Origin: Elusimicrobiota bacterium
GTDB lineage: Bacteria; Elusimicrobiota; UBA5214; JBBAAG01
Reading direction: 5' to 3'
DNA: 64,000 nucleotides
NCBI GenBank assembly: GCA_041658405.1
Contig: JBBAAG010000001.1
Location: 86,522 to 150,521 of the forward strand
This document shows positions 8,830 through 16,824 of this stretch, one piece after another. The notes under the pieces are model-generated. The model worked only from the letters and a program-made list of their open reading frames with translations, did no database searches and was not told the origin of the DNA. Numbering within the stretch: position 1 is the stretch's first letter; each line of letters begins with the position of its first letter. Both the position numbers and the translations under genes were made by a program.

Positions 8830-9642
8830 ATGTTTGACAACAACGTCCTCTTTGCATTCGGGCTGACCTTGCTCGCAGGGTTATCTACCGGGATAGGTAG
8901 TATCCTGGCGTTACTCTCAAAAAAGGTTAACCCCAAATATTTATCCGCAGCATTAGGTTTCTCCGCAGGGGTTATGCTCTACGTATCATTCGTAGAAATC
9001 CTGGCTGACGCACGGAAATCGTTAGTTGTTCTCTATGGTAACAAGCCGGGGTTCTGGATTGCAACCGCTGCTTTTTTCGCGGGGATCGGGTTAATCGCAT
9101 TGATTGATAAACTAGTTCCCGAGTATGAGAACCCGCATGAACTTAAGAATATTAGTGATAAAACTGATGGCACTGCACCAGCCTGTGATCCGCGGTTAAT
9201 GCGGGTGGGAGTGTTCACCGCACTGGCGATCGGTATACATAATTTCCCTGAGGGTATTGCCACGTTTATCAGTGCGTTACACACACCCGCTTTGGGGATA
9301 AGTATTGCCGTGGCGGTTGCTATCCACAACATCCCGGAAGGCCTTGTGGTATCGGTACCGATATACTGCGCAACAGGTAGTAGAAGAAAAGCGTTTATTT
9401 ACTCGTTTCTTTCCGGGTTATCAGAACCCGTTGGCGCGATTATTGGTTACCTGTTGTTACGCACATTCCTTAACCCTGCAATGTTCGGTATAATTTTTGC
9501 TCTCGTAGCGGGAATTATGGTATATATTTCTCTGGATGAACTGTTCCCCACTGCGGAAAAGTATGGGGAACATCATATCGTTATCACCGGCTTTATTGCC
9601 GGGATGGCGGTTATGGCGGTAAGTTTATTGTTATTGATGTAA
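8830..9642 (+). CDS. zupT: ZIP-family metal transporter (ZupT-like)
   Basis: 270 residues, about eight membrane helices. The two signature metal-site helices are present: HNFPEGIATF (about 139-148) and HNIPEGLVVS (about 168-177), as in ZupT, which takes up zinc and other divalent metals across the inner membrane. A variable loop near residues 97-117 separates helices 3 and 4, as in ZIP proteins. The start lies 3 bases after the helicase stop, and its GGAG (8817-8820) lies inside the helicase gene, so expression is probably tied to that upstream gene. Base composition returns to the host type here. Confidence 0.88.
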   Translation: MFDNNVLFAFGLTLLAGLSTGIGSILALLSKKVNPKYLSAALGFSAGVMLYVSFVEILADARKSLVVLYGNKPGFWIATAAFFAGIGLIALIDKLVPEYENPHELKNISDKTDGTAPACDPRLMRVGVFTALAIGIHNFPEGIATFISALHTPALGISIAVAVAIHNIPEGLVVSVPIYCATGSRRKAFIYSFLSGLSEPVGAIIGYLLLRTFLNPAMFGIIFALVAGIMVYISLDELFPTAEKYGEHHIVITGFIAGMAVMAVSLLLLM

Positions 9643-9654
9643 ACTCTTCCTCCC

Positions 9655-9684
9655 TTGCGGATAATGACGTTAAAAAAGTATACT
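9655..9684 (+). promoter_or_regulatory. sigma70-type promoter of the ABC exporter operon
   Basis: TTGCGG (9655-9660), an 18-base spacer and TATACT (9679-9684), about 40 bases before the ATPase ATG. Confidence 0.45.
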
Positions 9685-9724
9685 TATGTCACTCTAAGAT
9701 GAACGGGATGGGGATATTTAATAT

Positions 9725-10444
9725 ATGATAAAAACCGTAGGGTTAACAAAACAGTTCAACCGCACATTAGCCGTGGATAATCTTAACCTCGAGATCGCGG
9801 ATGGCGAAATTTTTGCCTACCTCGGCCCGAACGGCGCGGGGAAAACTACTACCCTGAAAATGCTGCTGGGGTTACTAAAACCTACTAAAGGATACGCTTT
9901 GGTAGGCGGGCTTGACCCGCAAAAAGATCCAATGAAGGTTAAGCATATGACCGGCCTTGTGCCGGAGTACCCGTACTTATACCGTAAACTCACAGGGTTT
10001 GAGTACCTTAACTTTGTTGCTGACCTTTATCATTTACCAAAAAACGATATTGACCGTATCCCCGAAGTACTGAAAACGTTTGGGCTCGAGGATTGGATGT
10101 ATGACATGGTGGAATCATACTCTCATGGGATGCAGCAAAAACTTGCGCTCTCCGCGATTGTCCTGCGCCAACCGAAGTTTATATTCCTGGATGAACCACT
10201 GATCGGGCTTGATCCTCTTAGCCAGCGTAAGATGCGCGAGATACTAGTTGGGCTAGCAAAAAAGGGTGCGACAATTCTTATCTGCACACACATCCTTGAG
10301 ATTGCAGAGAAAGTGTGTACCCGGGTAGGGATTATTAATAAAGGACAGTTGACGCATATAGGTACTATCGACGAACTACGGAAGAAAGCTGATACCGACG
10401 CAGCAAGCGGGCTGGAAGATATTTTCTTCAAACTTACGGAATGA
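9725..10444 (+). CDS. ABC transporter ATP-binding protein (CcmA/ABC-2 type)
   Basis: 239 residues, a complete ABC ATPase. Walker A GPNGAGKT (about 37-44), signature SHGMQQKL (about 138-145), Walker B FIFLDEP with catalytic Glu, and the H-loop His in ICTHILEIAEK. Of the type paired with ABC-2 exporters. Its stop overlaps the start of the permease gene (ATGA), so the two form one cytoplasmic-membrane exporter. Substrate unknown; the downstream polysaccharide deacetylase hints at an envelope role but does not prove it. Confidence 0.92.
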   Translation: MIKTVGLTKQFNRTLAVDNLNLEIADGEIFAYLGPNGAGKTTTLKMLLGLLKPTKGYALVGGLDPQKDPMKVKHMTGLVPEYPYLYRKLTGFEYLNFVADLYHLPKNDIDRIPEVLKTFGLEDWMYDMVESYSHGMQQKLALSAIVLRQPKFIFLDEPLIGLDPLSQRKMREILVGLAKKGATILICTHILEIAEKVCTRVGIINKGQLTHIGTIDELRKKADTDAASGLEDIFFKLTE

Positions 10445-12147
10445 CGGGGATACCGGGAAATACTATTATGCCGAACGACTTATTGATATTCCTCAGGATA
10501 AGTAATCAGACACGTAAGAACAGCCTCCGTGCTGCGACAAAGCTTGAATGGGGTGTCGGCATATTTTTTTCTACGCTAACCCTCTTATTTTTTGCGGGAA
10601 TCGGTGCGGGCTTATGGCGGTTCTTCGGGTACCTCGAGAATGTGCCGTATATCGGTGAAGCACTGGCTATCAAAGTTATCTCCATGGCATTTCTTTCATT
10701 ATTTTCAATGCTTATATTTTCAAGTATGGTGACGTCGTTCACCACAATTTTTTTTGCGCGTGACCTCCCGTTTTTGTTATCCACCCCGCTGGAGTACGGG
10801 ACGGTGTTCACTTATAAGTTTATCGAGACCGCGTTTTATTCGTCATGGATGGTAATCGTAGCGATGATACCCGTGATCGTATCCTACGGTATTGTAAAAC
10901 ATATGAACATATTGTTTTATTTCACAACCTTCGGGGTGATGATACCTTACTGCCTGGTTGCATCCGGACTTGGGGTGCTTATCAGCATGGTATTGATGTA
11001 CTTATTCCCGACTGCAAAAACTAAGGATGCTGTAATGGTACTCTCGGTAGTGGTGGGATGCGGGATGTACGTGTTCCTGAGATTCCTCGAGCCGGAACAG
11101 TTTATGAAACCTGATAAACTTACCGAGATTGTGCAGTACCTGAATTTTATACAGGCACCGACGGCGGTATATCTTCCCAGCTGGTGGATGACCGGTGTGG
11201 TGAAAGGGTTTGCGTTACACCAGCCGGTAGAATTATGGTTTTATTCTTTATTACTGATATCCTCGGGGTTATTGACCATAGCGTTGATTACCAAACTATC
11301 AGAAGTTACCTACTTCACATCATGGGCACGGGCACAGGAATCTGTTGGTAAACGTCCGGTGGTGGGCGGGTGGGGTGACCGCACAGTGGACTTACTGCTT
11401 CACTTATTCCCGCAGTCATGGCGCGCGTTGGCAAAAAAGGACCTCAAACTTTTCTTCCGGGATCCTAACCAGTGGACACAATTGTTACTCCTGGGCGCGT
11501 TGATTGTGGTGTACATCTTTAATATCGACAAACTTCCGTTGGATAATTATTATCTCAAGAACATAGCAGCATTTTTTAATATCGGCCTAGCGGGGTTTGT
11601 TATCTCCGCAGTGGCGTTAAGGTTTGTGTATCCCGCGTTGAGTATTGAAGCGGAAAGTTTTTGGGTGCTCCGCAGTGCACCGTTGTCCTCACGGCAGATT
11701 GTGTGGTCAAAATATTGGCTGACATTCTTACCGGTATTTGTTCTGGGGCTTGCGATATCCGTGGTATCAAACCTACTCCTGCGGGTGGATACGTTTGTGT
11801 TTTGGTTATCCACCGGTGCTGTGATCGTGAGTATCTTTGCGTTAACCGGGCTGGCGATGGGTATGGGCGCGGTGTATCCCCGGTTCCGTGTCGAGAACGT
11901 TGCACAGGTGGAATCCTCTTTTGGCGGGATTATGTATATGGTATACTCTTTGTTTTATAACGGTTTTGTTCTGGCAGTGTTAGCATGGCCGTTGATTATG
12001 CATTTTAAGGTTTTGTCCGGTATGGGGAAGTACAGCGCGCAGGTAACCGTTTCTGCAGTCCTTACCGTCGCGGGGGTTAGTGTGCTGGTGTTTATCATAC
12101 CTTTAATAATCGGCGTGAAACGTGTTGAGTTAATGGAGAATGAGTAG
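10441..12147 (+). CDS. ABC transporter permease (large ABC-2-like exporter)
   Basis: 568 residues with about 12 hydrophobic helices in two halves separated by a cytoplasmic stretch around residues 290-335. The length and topology fit the 'putative ABC exporter' permeases that pair with CcmA-like ATPases. Translationally coupled to the ATPase by a 4-base overlap; an internal ATG at 10468 is a less likely start. No substrate can be inferred. Confidence 0.85.
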   Translation: MTGIPGNTIMPNDLLIFLRISNQTRKNSLRAATKLEWGVGIFFSTLTLLFFAGIGAGLWRFFGYLENVPYIGEALAIKVISMAFLSLFSMLIFSSMVTSFTTIFFARDLPFLLSTPLEYGTVFTYKFIETAFYSSWMVIVAMIPVIVSYGIVKHMNILFYFTTFGVMIPYCLVASGLGVLISMVLMYLFPTAKTKDAVMVLSVVVGCGMYVFLRFLEPEQFMKPDKLTEIVQYLNFIQAPTAVYLPSWWMTGVVKGFALHQPVELWFYSLLLISSGLLTIALITKLSEVTYFTSWARAQESVGKRPVVGGWGDRTVDLLLHLFPQSWRALAKKDLKLFFRDPNQWTQLLLLGALIVVYIFNIDKLPLDNYYLKNIAAFFNIGLAGFVISAVALRFVYPALSIEAESFWVLRSAPLSSRQIVWSKYWLTFLPVFVLGLAISVVSNLLLRVDTFVFWLSTGAVIVSIFALTGLAMGMGAVYPRFRVENVAQVESSFGGIMYMVYSLFYNGFVLAVLAWPLIMHFKVLSGMGKYSAQVTVSAVLTVAGVSVLVFIIPLIIGVKRVELMENE

Positions 12148-12165
12148 TTGAGGGGGTAACGGAAG

Positions 12166-12867
12166 TTGAGAGTTAAGAGTTTAGGGTTACTGGTTTTAGC
12201 AACACTTTTATTTGCAGCAGGTACTGCGGAATGCAGGTTTTATACTAACGGCCCGAAGGATGGCGGTAGATTTGTAGCGTTAACGTTTGATGACGGGCCT
12301 GGGCAGATGACTCCTGACTTTCTTGCGGTACTTGAGAAACAAAAGGTTAAAGCAACCTTCTTTATGTCAGGCAGCCAGGTTAAGTATCATCCGGAAGAAG
12401 CTAAGTTGGTAGCAAAAGCCGGGCATGAGATCGGGTCGCACACCACAGTCCACCGGGGGTATCATAAGATAAAAGTTATTGATGAGAAAGCCATAAAAAT
12501 CCTTACTGACGATATCAAACAAACCGAGGCGGTACTCAGCACTACGATCGGTATAAAACCGCATCTTCTGCGGTTTCCCTATGGGTACTGCAAAAAATGG
12601 GCGATTGATGTATGCGCAAAACTGGGATACGACGTTATCAACTGGTCCTATGGGTATGACTGGACAAAATTGTCTGATCAGCAGTTATTGGATTACTACG
12701 TAAAAAATTCTGCACCCGGTGCAATAATTCTTATGCATGACGGGTGGAAGGTAAACCGTGTTCTCGCGTTATTACCAAAAATTATTGAAGATATCCGCGC
12801 GAAAGGGTATGAGTTCGTTACCGTAAGCGAGTTATTGAAGTTAGAAGATAAAGGGAAGGGTAAGTAA
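12166..12867 (+). CDS. secreted polysaccharide deacetylase (NodB domain)
   Basis: 233 residues, TTG start with AGGGGG 9 bases upstream. An N-terminal signal peptide (about 1-22) is followed by a NodB homology domain: catalytic and metal-binding Asp42-Asp43 (TFDDGPG), the zinc ligands His92 and His96 (SHTTVH), the LRFPYG groove motif and the C-terminal LMHDGW His. It should remove N- or O-acetyl groups from cell-wall or capsule glycans (GlcNAc or MurNAc) in the periplasm or outside. Located 18 bases behind the ABC permease gene, likely the same operon. Confidence 0.9.
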   Translation: MRVKSLGLLVLATLLFAAGTAECRFYTNGPKDGGRFVALTFDDGPGQMTPDFLAVLEKQKVKATFFMSGSQVKYHPEEAKLVAKAGHEIGSHTTVHRGYHKIKVIDEKAIKILTDDIKQTEAVLSTTIGIKPHLLRFPYGYCKKWAIDVCAKLGYDVINWSYGYDWTKLSDQQLLDYYVKNSAPGAIILMHDGWKVNRVLALLPKIIEDIRAKGYEFVTVSELLKLEDKGKGK

Positions 12868-12872
12868 CCGGG

Positions 12873-13139
12873 ATGAGTATATTTGAGATCATAATGCTTC
12901 TCTGTTTTGGTGCGGCATGGCCGGTCTCAATCTACAAATCGTGGGTATCAAAGAATAACAGCGGGAAAAGTGTTACTTTTTTATATATCATTGTCATAGG
13001 ATATGCCGCAGGGGTAATACATAAACTGCTCTACAGTTGTGACTGGGTGGTATATCTTTACGTTTTAAACGGAATAATGGTTCTCATAGATATTGCGTTG
13101 TATTATCGTAATAAAAACAGTGCTAAAGGGAATGCGTGA
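12873..13139 (+). CDS. PQ-loop/SemiSWEET-like small membrane protein
   Basis: 88 residues with three membrane helices and a PQ-loop-like GAAWPVSIYKSW stretch in helix 1 followed by the typical SGKSVTFLYIIVIGY helix 2. This is the single triple-helix bundle size of bacterial SemiSWEETs, which dimerise to carry sugars, though this subgroup is uncharacterised. It begins 5 bases after the deacetylase stop and overlaps the next gene by 4 bases. Confidence 0.7.
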   Translation: MSIFEIIMLLCFGAAWPVSIYKSWVSKNNSGKSVTFLYIIVIGYAAGVIHKLLYSCDWVVYLYVLNGIMVLIDIALYYRNKNSAKGNA

Positions 13140-13798
13140 TGGTTGAACCCAATATTTTTGAAGCGCAGATAAACGAACACGCGGTATTCCAGGATGAACT
13201 CCTGGAACGTGAACGTGTTGTATGGACCGGTAAGCCTGATCCTAATATAATCTTCGGTGCAGAGGATTGGTTTATGATACCGTTCTCCATTTTTTGGACC
13301 GGATTCAGTCTTGTATGGGAAGCTGCTGCATGCGGAATGTTTTTTGTTAATAAACACAGCGGGACTAACACCATACCGTCAGGGATTGATTTATTCACAT
13401 ACATATTCCCGTTGTTTGGATTACCCTTTGTCCTTATCGGCCTATACCTTTTATTTGGACGGTTTATATATAAACACTACCTCCGCAAGAAAACGTTCTA
13501 CGCTGTAACTGACCAGCGGGTTATTATCGTCACCACGCTTGGGAATAAAAATATGAGAGCGCTAGAGCTTGATAAAATTGAGGAGATCAGCAAAACAGTT
13601 AATTCTACCGGACGGGGTACGCTGGTTTTTGGTATCAGTACTTCATTTATTAACTATGACTCACGAAAACAGCAGGTGGGCGGGGTGGTACAGGGTAATA
13701 GTTTCAATGATATCCCTGATGCTACAGGTGTGCATAAAGAAATCCTTACCCTGCGCGAAACAGTTATTGCCCGGAAAAAAACGGATCCGCAGGTATGA
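13136..13798 (+). CDS. membrane protein with PH-like (bPH) C-terminal domain, copy 1
   Basis: 220 residues. A soluble N-terminus with ERVVWTGKPDP (around residue 25) is followed by two hydrophobic helices (about 43-70 and 85-110) and a C-terminal domain beginning KKTFYAVTDQRVIIVTT, the pattern of bacterial PH-like domains (YxxTxxRxxx). Such proteins are membrane-associated and of unknown function. The next gene is a clear tandem paralogue. It overlaps the PQ-loop gene by 4 bases. Confidence 0.7.
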   Translation: MMVEPNIFEAQINEHAVFQDELLERERVVWTGKPDPNIIFGAEDWFMIPFSIFWTGFSLVWEAAACGMFFVNKHSGTNTIPSGIDLFTYIFPLFGLPFVLIGLYLLFGRFIYKHYLRKKTFYAVTDQRVIIVTTLGNKNMRALELDKIEEISKTVNSTGRGTLVFGISTSFINYDSRKQQVGGVVQGNSFNDIPDATGVHKEILTLRETVIARKKTDPQV

Positions 13799-13799
13799 T

Positions 13800-14429
13800 A
13801 TGACGGATAAATACAATAATACTTTCGGGTATGACAGTAAAACTGAAACATGGATGCTGTTGAAAGACGTAATAACCGCCAGTGAGCGTGTTTTGTGGTC
13901 CGGTAAACCTGATGCCAGTGTTATCTTCGAAAAACTTGACTACCTGTTTATCCCTCTGGGGATTGGCTATACCTGGGTTTGTACCTCGTGGTGTGTGGGT
14001 GTGACAGAAAAAGTTGTGGAGTTATACCTGGACACAAGATTCGCGAATCCCGCGAACTGGCTCTCGCTTTTGTTTCCGTTAATCGGTGCGGTACTGATAT
14101 TATCAGGATTGTATCTCACCATCGGACGGTTTGTGTATAAAACGTACAAACGTAAACGCACGTTTTATGCGCTTACTGACAAACGCGTAATCATTGTTCA
14201 TGCAACTGGAGAAAAAAAGGTTACCTCAGCTGAATACAGGATTATTGATAGCATACAAAAAGTGGCAACTGCAGAGGCACGGGGAACTGTTGTATTTAGT
14301 TTATCCAGTGAAATGTTTGACCCTGAACACAACAAGGATAATATACCTGAATATTTTGTATTTGCAGATTTACCGGACTACGAACTAGTGTACAATCTTG
14401 CAGAGCCGTATTTAAAATCACAGAAATAA
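13800..14429 (+). CDS. membrane protein with PH-like (bPH) C-terminal domain, copy 2
   Basis: 209 residues from the ATG one base after the previous stop. An upstream in-frame opening to 13569 overlaps the first copy and is not used. It repeats the architecture of copy 1: SERVLWSGKPDA near the start, two hydrophobic segments, GRFVYKTYKRKRTFYALT, then TDKRVIIVHATG. The copies keep only the boundary motifs, so the duplication is old or under diversifying change. Last gene of the operon. Confidence 0.7.
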   Translation: MTDKYNNTFGYDSKTETWMLLKDVITASERVLWSGKPDASVIFEKLDYLFIPLGIGYTWVCTSWCVGVTEKVVELYLDTRFANPANWLSLLFPLIGAVLILSGLYLTIGRFVYKTYKRKRTFYALTDKRVIIVHATGEKKVTSAEYRIIDSIQKVATAEARGTVVFSLSSEMFDPEHNKDNIPEYFVFADLPDYELVYNLAEPYLKSQK

Positions 14430-14517
14430 ACGGTTAAGTAACCTTTACACGTTAAGTGTTATCCATTATCTCAAGATATATTTAAGATTATTATGTTTAA
14501 ATAATATCATAAAAGGC

Positions 14518-14547
14518 TTGATATTGAATTCATAAATTATATATATT
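14518..14547 (+). promoter_or_regulatory. possible promoter of the DUF5722 gene
   Basis: TTGATA (14518-14523), a 16-base spacer and TATATA/TATATT (14540-14547) lie just before the ATG at 14557. The surrounding 127-base gap is AT-rich and holds nothing else I can identify. Confidence 0.35.
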
Positions 14548-14556
14548 GGTGTAAAC

Positions 14557-16656
14557 ATGATGAAAATATTTTTGTCTACCTTTTTGTTAAGCCTGGCTGG
14601 TTATCTGAGTAATGCTGACTGTGCAAACCTGCAAAATAATTCTTTATACGACCCGTCATTGGATATTACTTCAGTTGAAGCTATGGAAAAGAGTTTAATA
14701 ATAAAATTAACGGGTATCCTCAAAACACCGGTAAAATTGATTGAACTTAAACCTTACCAAAAATATACGCTTGACTCAAAACTGAGTATCGCCTGGCAGG
14801 GGATCCCCGAAAATAACCGTATCGAAATACCCAGGTTTGCGGGTACACAGGACAGGTTATTTTCAAAATTTCAAATAATTGATTCTAAGTCCAGGCAACG
14901 GGCCGGGAAATCTCATTATGTAAACGACTTATCGTCGGTATCATTACGTAACTTCGATTTTCTCCGGCCTGCAAGTATTAAAGGGCTTCAGGTGCAGGAT
15001 GTAGAAGATGCGGTTCTTCTAGGGGTTAAACATGCGGCAATAAATATTTCGGTCTCAAGTATAATTAATTGGTCTACCGGTACCCCTAGCGAAACATGGG
15101 AAGTAGACGGTGAAAATATACCGATTAATACTAAGTATATAAGTAGATTAGACACTACCTGCAAAAACCTGACTGCTGCAGGAATTGATATTACCGGAAT
15201 TCTTCTTAACCATGTGCCGGATAGCCCAAACCCGCAAAATTATTTAATTCATCCAAAAACGGATTTAGCTAACGCACCGAATCATTTAGGAGCATTTAAT
15301 ACGGCTACTGACCCCGGGTTACGTTACTATCATGCAGTAATTGAATATCTGGCTAACCGTTACTCTGATCCAACGGGTAAATTCGGCTGGGTTTCCGGTT
15401 ACATTATTGGTAATGAAGTTCAGTCACACCTGGAATGGTATAATATCGGTAAAATCACGTTATCTGATTTTGTTGAAGATTACGGGATTGCTTTACGGAT
15501 TGCCGATCTTGCAGCAAGAAAATTTCATTCTAAAATCCGGATTTACGTATCCTTAGACCATCATTGGAGTACAGCCCTTCGCCCTGATCCGTTAACGGCA
15601 TTTAATGGTAAAGAATTTGTGGAACAATTAACTATTTGGTCAAAAAACAGCGGTGATTTCCCCTGGCATATTGCTTTTCATCCGTACCCGGAGAACCTTT
15701 TCGAACCGCGGTTCTGGAATGACCGGATGGCAGTATTAAGTTTTGACACACCCAAGATTACTTTTAAAAATATTGAAGTATTACCTGCGTTTCTAAACCA
15801 GGATATTTTATTGTACCGAGGTCAGCCGCGACGGATTATTCTCTCAGAGCAGGGATTTCATACACCAGCGGGGATAGACGGCGAAAAAGTTCAGGCAGCT
15901 GCTTATGCATATGCTTTCCATAAACTCAGCCATCTGCCGGGGATAGACGCATTTATTCTTCATCGGCATGTAGACCATAAAGGAGAGGGTAACCTGAGGT
16001 TAGGTCTTTGGACCTGGACAGAAAATGATCCTAATGCTTCTAAGCCTGATAAGAAAAAATATATATATGACGTGTTCCGTCTGGCAGATACCGCACAGCG
16101 GGAAAGTGTATTCGAGTTCGCCAAACCAATCATTGGAATAAAAGATTGGGCTGAAACATTACCCGTACTTTCTACAAGTACTTATACTAAACTATCCTGG
16201 AATCCGGTCCCGGAGGAAACAGAATCTGTTGTTATCAATTTAACTGACAATATAAACAATGCCGTACTTACAAACTGTTTATCCTGGCGTAGTGAAGTTG
16301 TACTTTATAACGAAACCCTAAAAAAATCTATTTTCCATCATCCTAAGGAACTAGCTGATAGTGACGCTACTTTTACGATTAAGCTCCCTGTTCTGAAGTC
16401 AGGAAAAAAGTTGAGTTTCGTATTTGGTACCGGTTTAACTCATGAAAGTGTTGATGGTGCACGGTTTTCTGTCTTGATTGACGGTAAAGAATTATGGGAT
16501 GTTTCTGATAAAAATACGGTAATAAACGAATACAAAATTGATTTAACACCATGGGCTGGGAAAACTGTTTTATTAACCCTCCGGGTAAACCCGCTGGAAA
16601 ACACTCAATATGACTGGCTGGTCTGGGTGTATCCGCTGATAATCACAGAAAAATAA
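14557..16656 (+). CDS. secreted DUF5722 protein (probable glycoside-hydrolase-like)
   Basis: 699 residues with a signal peptide (about 1-22). The centre (about 140-520) matches my recollection of the DUF5722 family: GVKHAAINISVSSIINW, GILLNHVPD, YLANRYSDP, GNEVQSHLEWYN and LSEQGFHTP. The conserved Glu of GNEVQ and of LSEQGF sit where a TIM-barrel glycosidase would place its acid/base and nucleophile, but no activity has been shown that I know of. The C-terminal 130 residues form a beta-sandwich-like domain ending TQYDWLVWVYP. First of a block of secreted glycan enzymes. Confidence 0.75.
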   Translation: MMKIFLSTFLLSLAGYLSNADCANLQNNSLYDPSLDITSVEAMEKSLIIKLTGILKTPVKLIELKPYQKYTLDSKLSIAWQGIPENNRIEIPRFAGTQDRLFSKFQIIDSKSRQRAGKSHYVNDLSSVSLRNFDFLRPASIKGLQVQDVEDAVLLGVKHAAINISVSSIINWSTGTPSETWEVDGENIPINTKYISRLDTTCKNLTAAGIDITGILLNHVPDSPNPQNYLIHPKTDLANAPNHLGAFNTATDPGLRYYHAVIEYLANRYSDPTGKFGWVSGYIIGNEVQSHLEWYNIGKITLSDFVEDYGIALRIADLAARKFHSKIRIYVSLDHHWSTALRPDPLTAFNGKEFVEQLTIWSKNSGDFPWHIAFHPYPENLFEPRFWNDRMAVLSFDTPKITFKNIEVLPAFLNQDILLYRGQPRRIILSEQGFHTPAGIDGEKVQAAAYAYAFHKLSHLPGIDAFILHRHVDHKGEGNLRLGLWTWTENDPNASKPDKKKYIYDVFRLADTAQRESVFEFAKPIIGIKDWAETLPVLSTSTYTKLSWNPVPEETESVVINLTDNINNAVLTNCLSWRSEVVLYNETLKKSIFHHPKELADSDATFTIKLPVLKSGKKLSFVFGTGLTHESVDGARFSVLIDGKELWDVSDKNTVINEYKIDLTPWAGKTVLLTLRVNPLENTQYDWLVWVYPLIITEK

Positions 16657-16663
16657 CATATTT

Positions 16664-16748
16664 GGGCAAGGAGGGAATCGAACCCTCAAGACCTGTAAGG
16701 GTCATAGGTTTTTGAGACCTACGTGTCTGCCAGTTCCACCACTTGCCC
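16664..16748 (-). tRNA. tRNA-Leu (anticodon CAA)
   Basis: Reading the minus strand, an 85-base cloverleaf: acceptor stem GGGCAAG/CTTGCCC, anticodon stem TAGGT/ACCTA with loop CTCAAAA giving anticodon CAA, a long variable arm as in class II tRNAs, and T arm GAGGG-TTCGATT-CCCTC. CCA is not encoded. It sits between two glycan-enzyme genes on the opposite strand. Confidence 0.95.
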
Positions 16749-16824
16749 AGGCTTGTTAATTTCCGCTTATTATATATAATTTAGTGCGAGTCCGTCAATT
16801 TATATGGAAACAGGGGTACTTTAA

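Noticed and set aside
13569..13799. Upstream extension of the second PH-like gene
   Set aside because: It would overlap the first copy by 230 bases; homology to copy 1 begins only after the ATG at 13800.
16640..16760. tRNA-Leu as integration site of the glycan block
   Set aside because: No integrase and no repeated tRNA 3' end is visible in the window.
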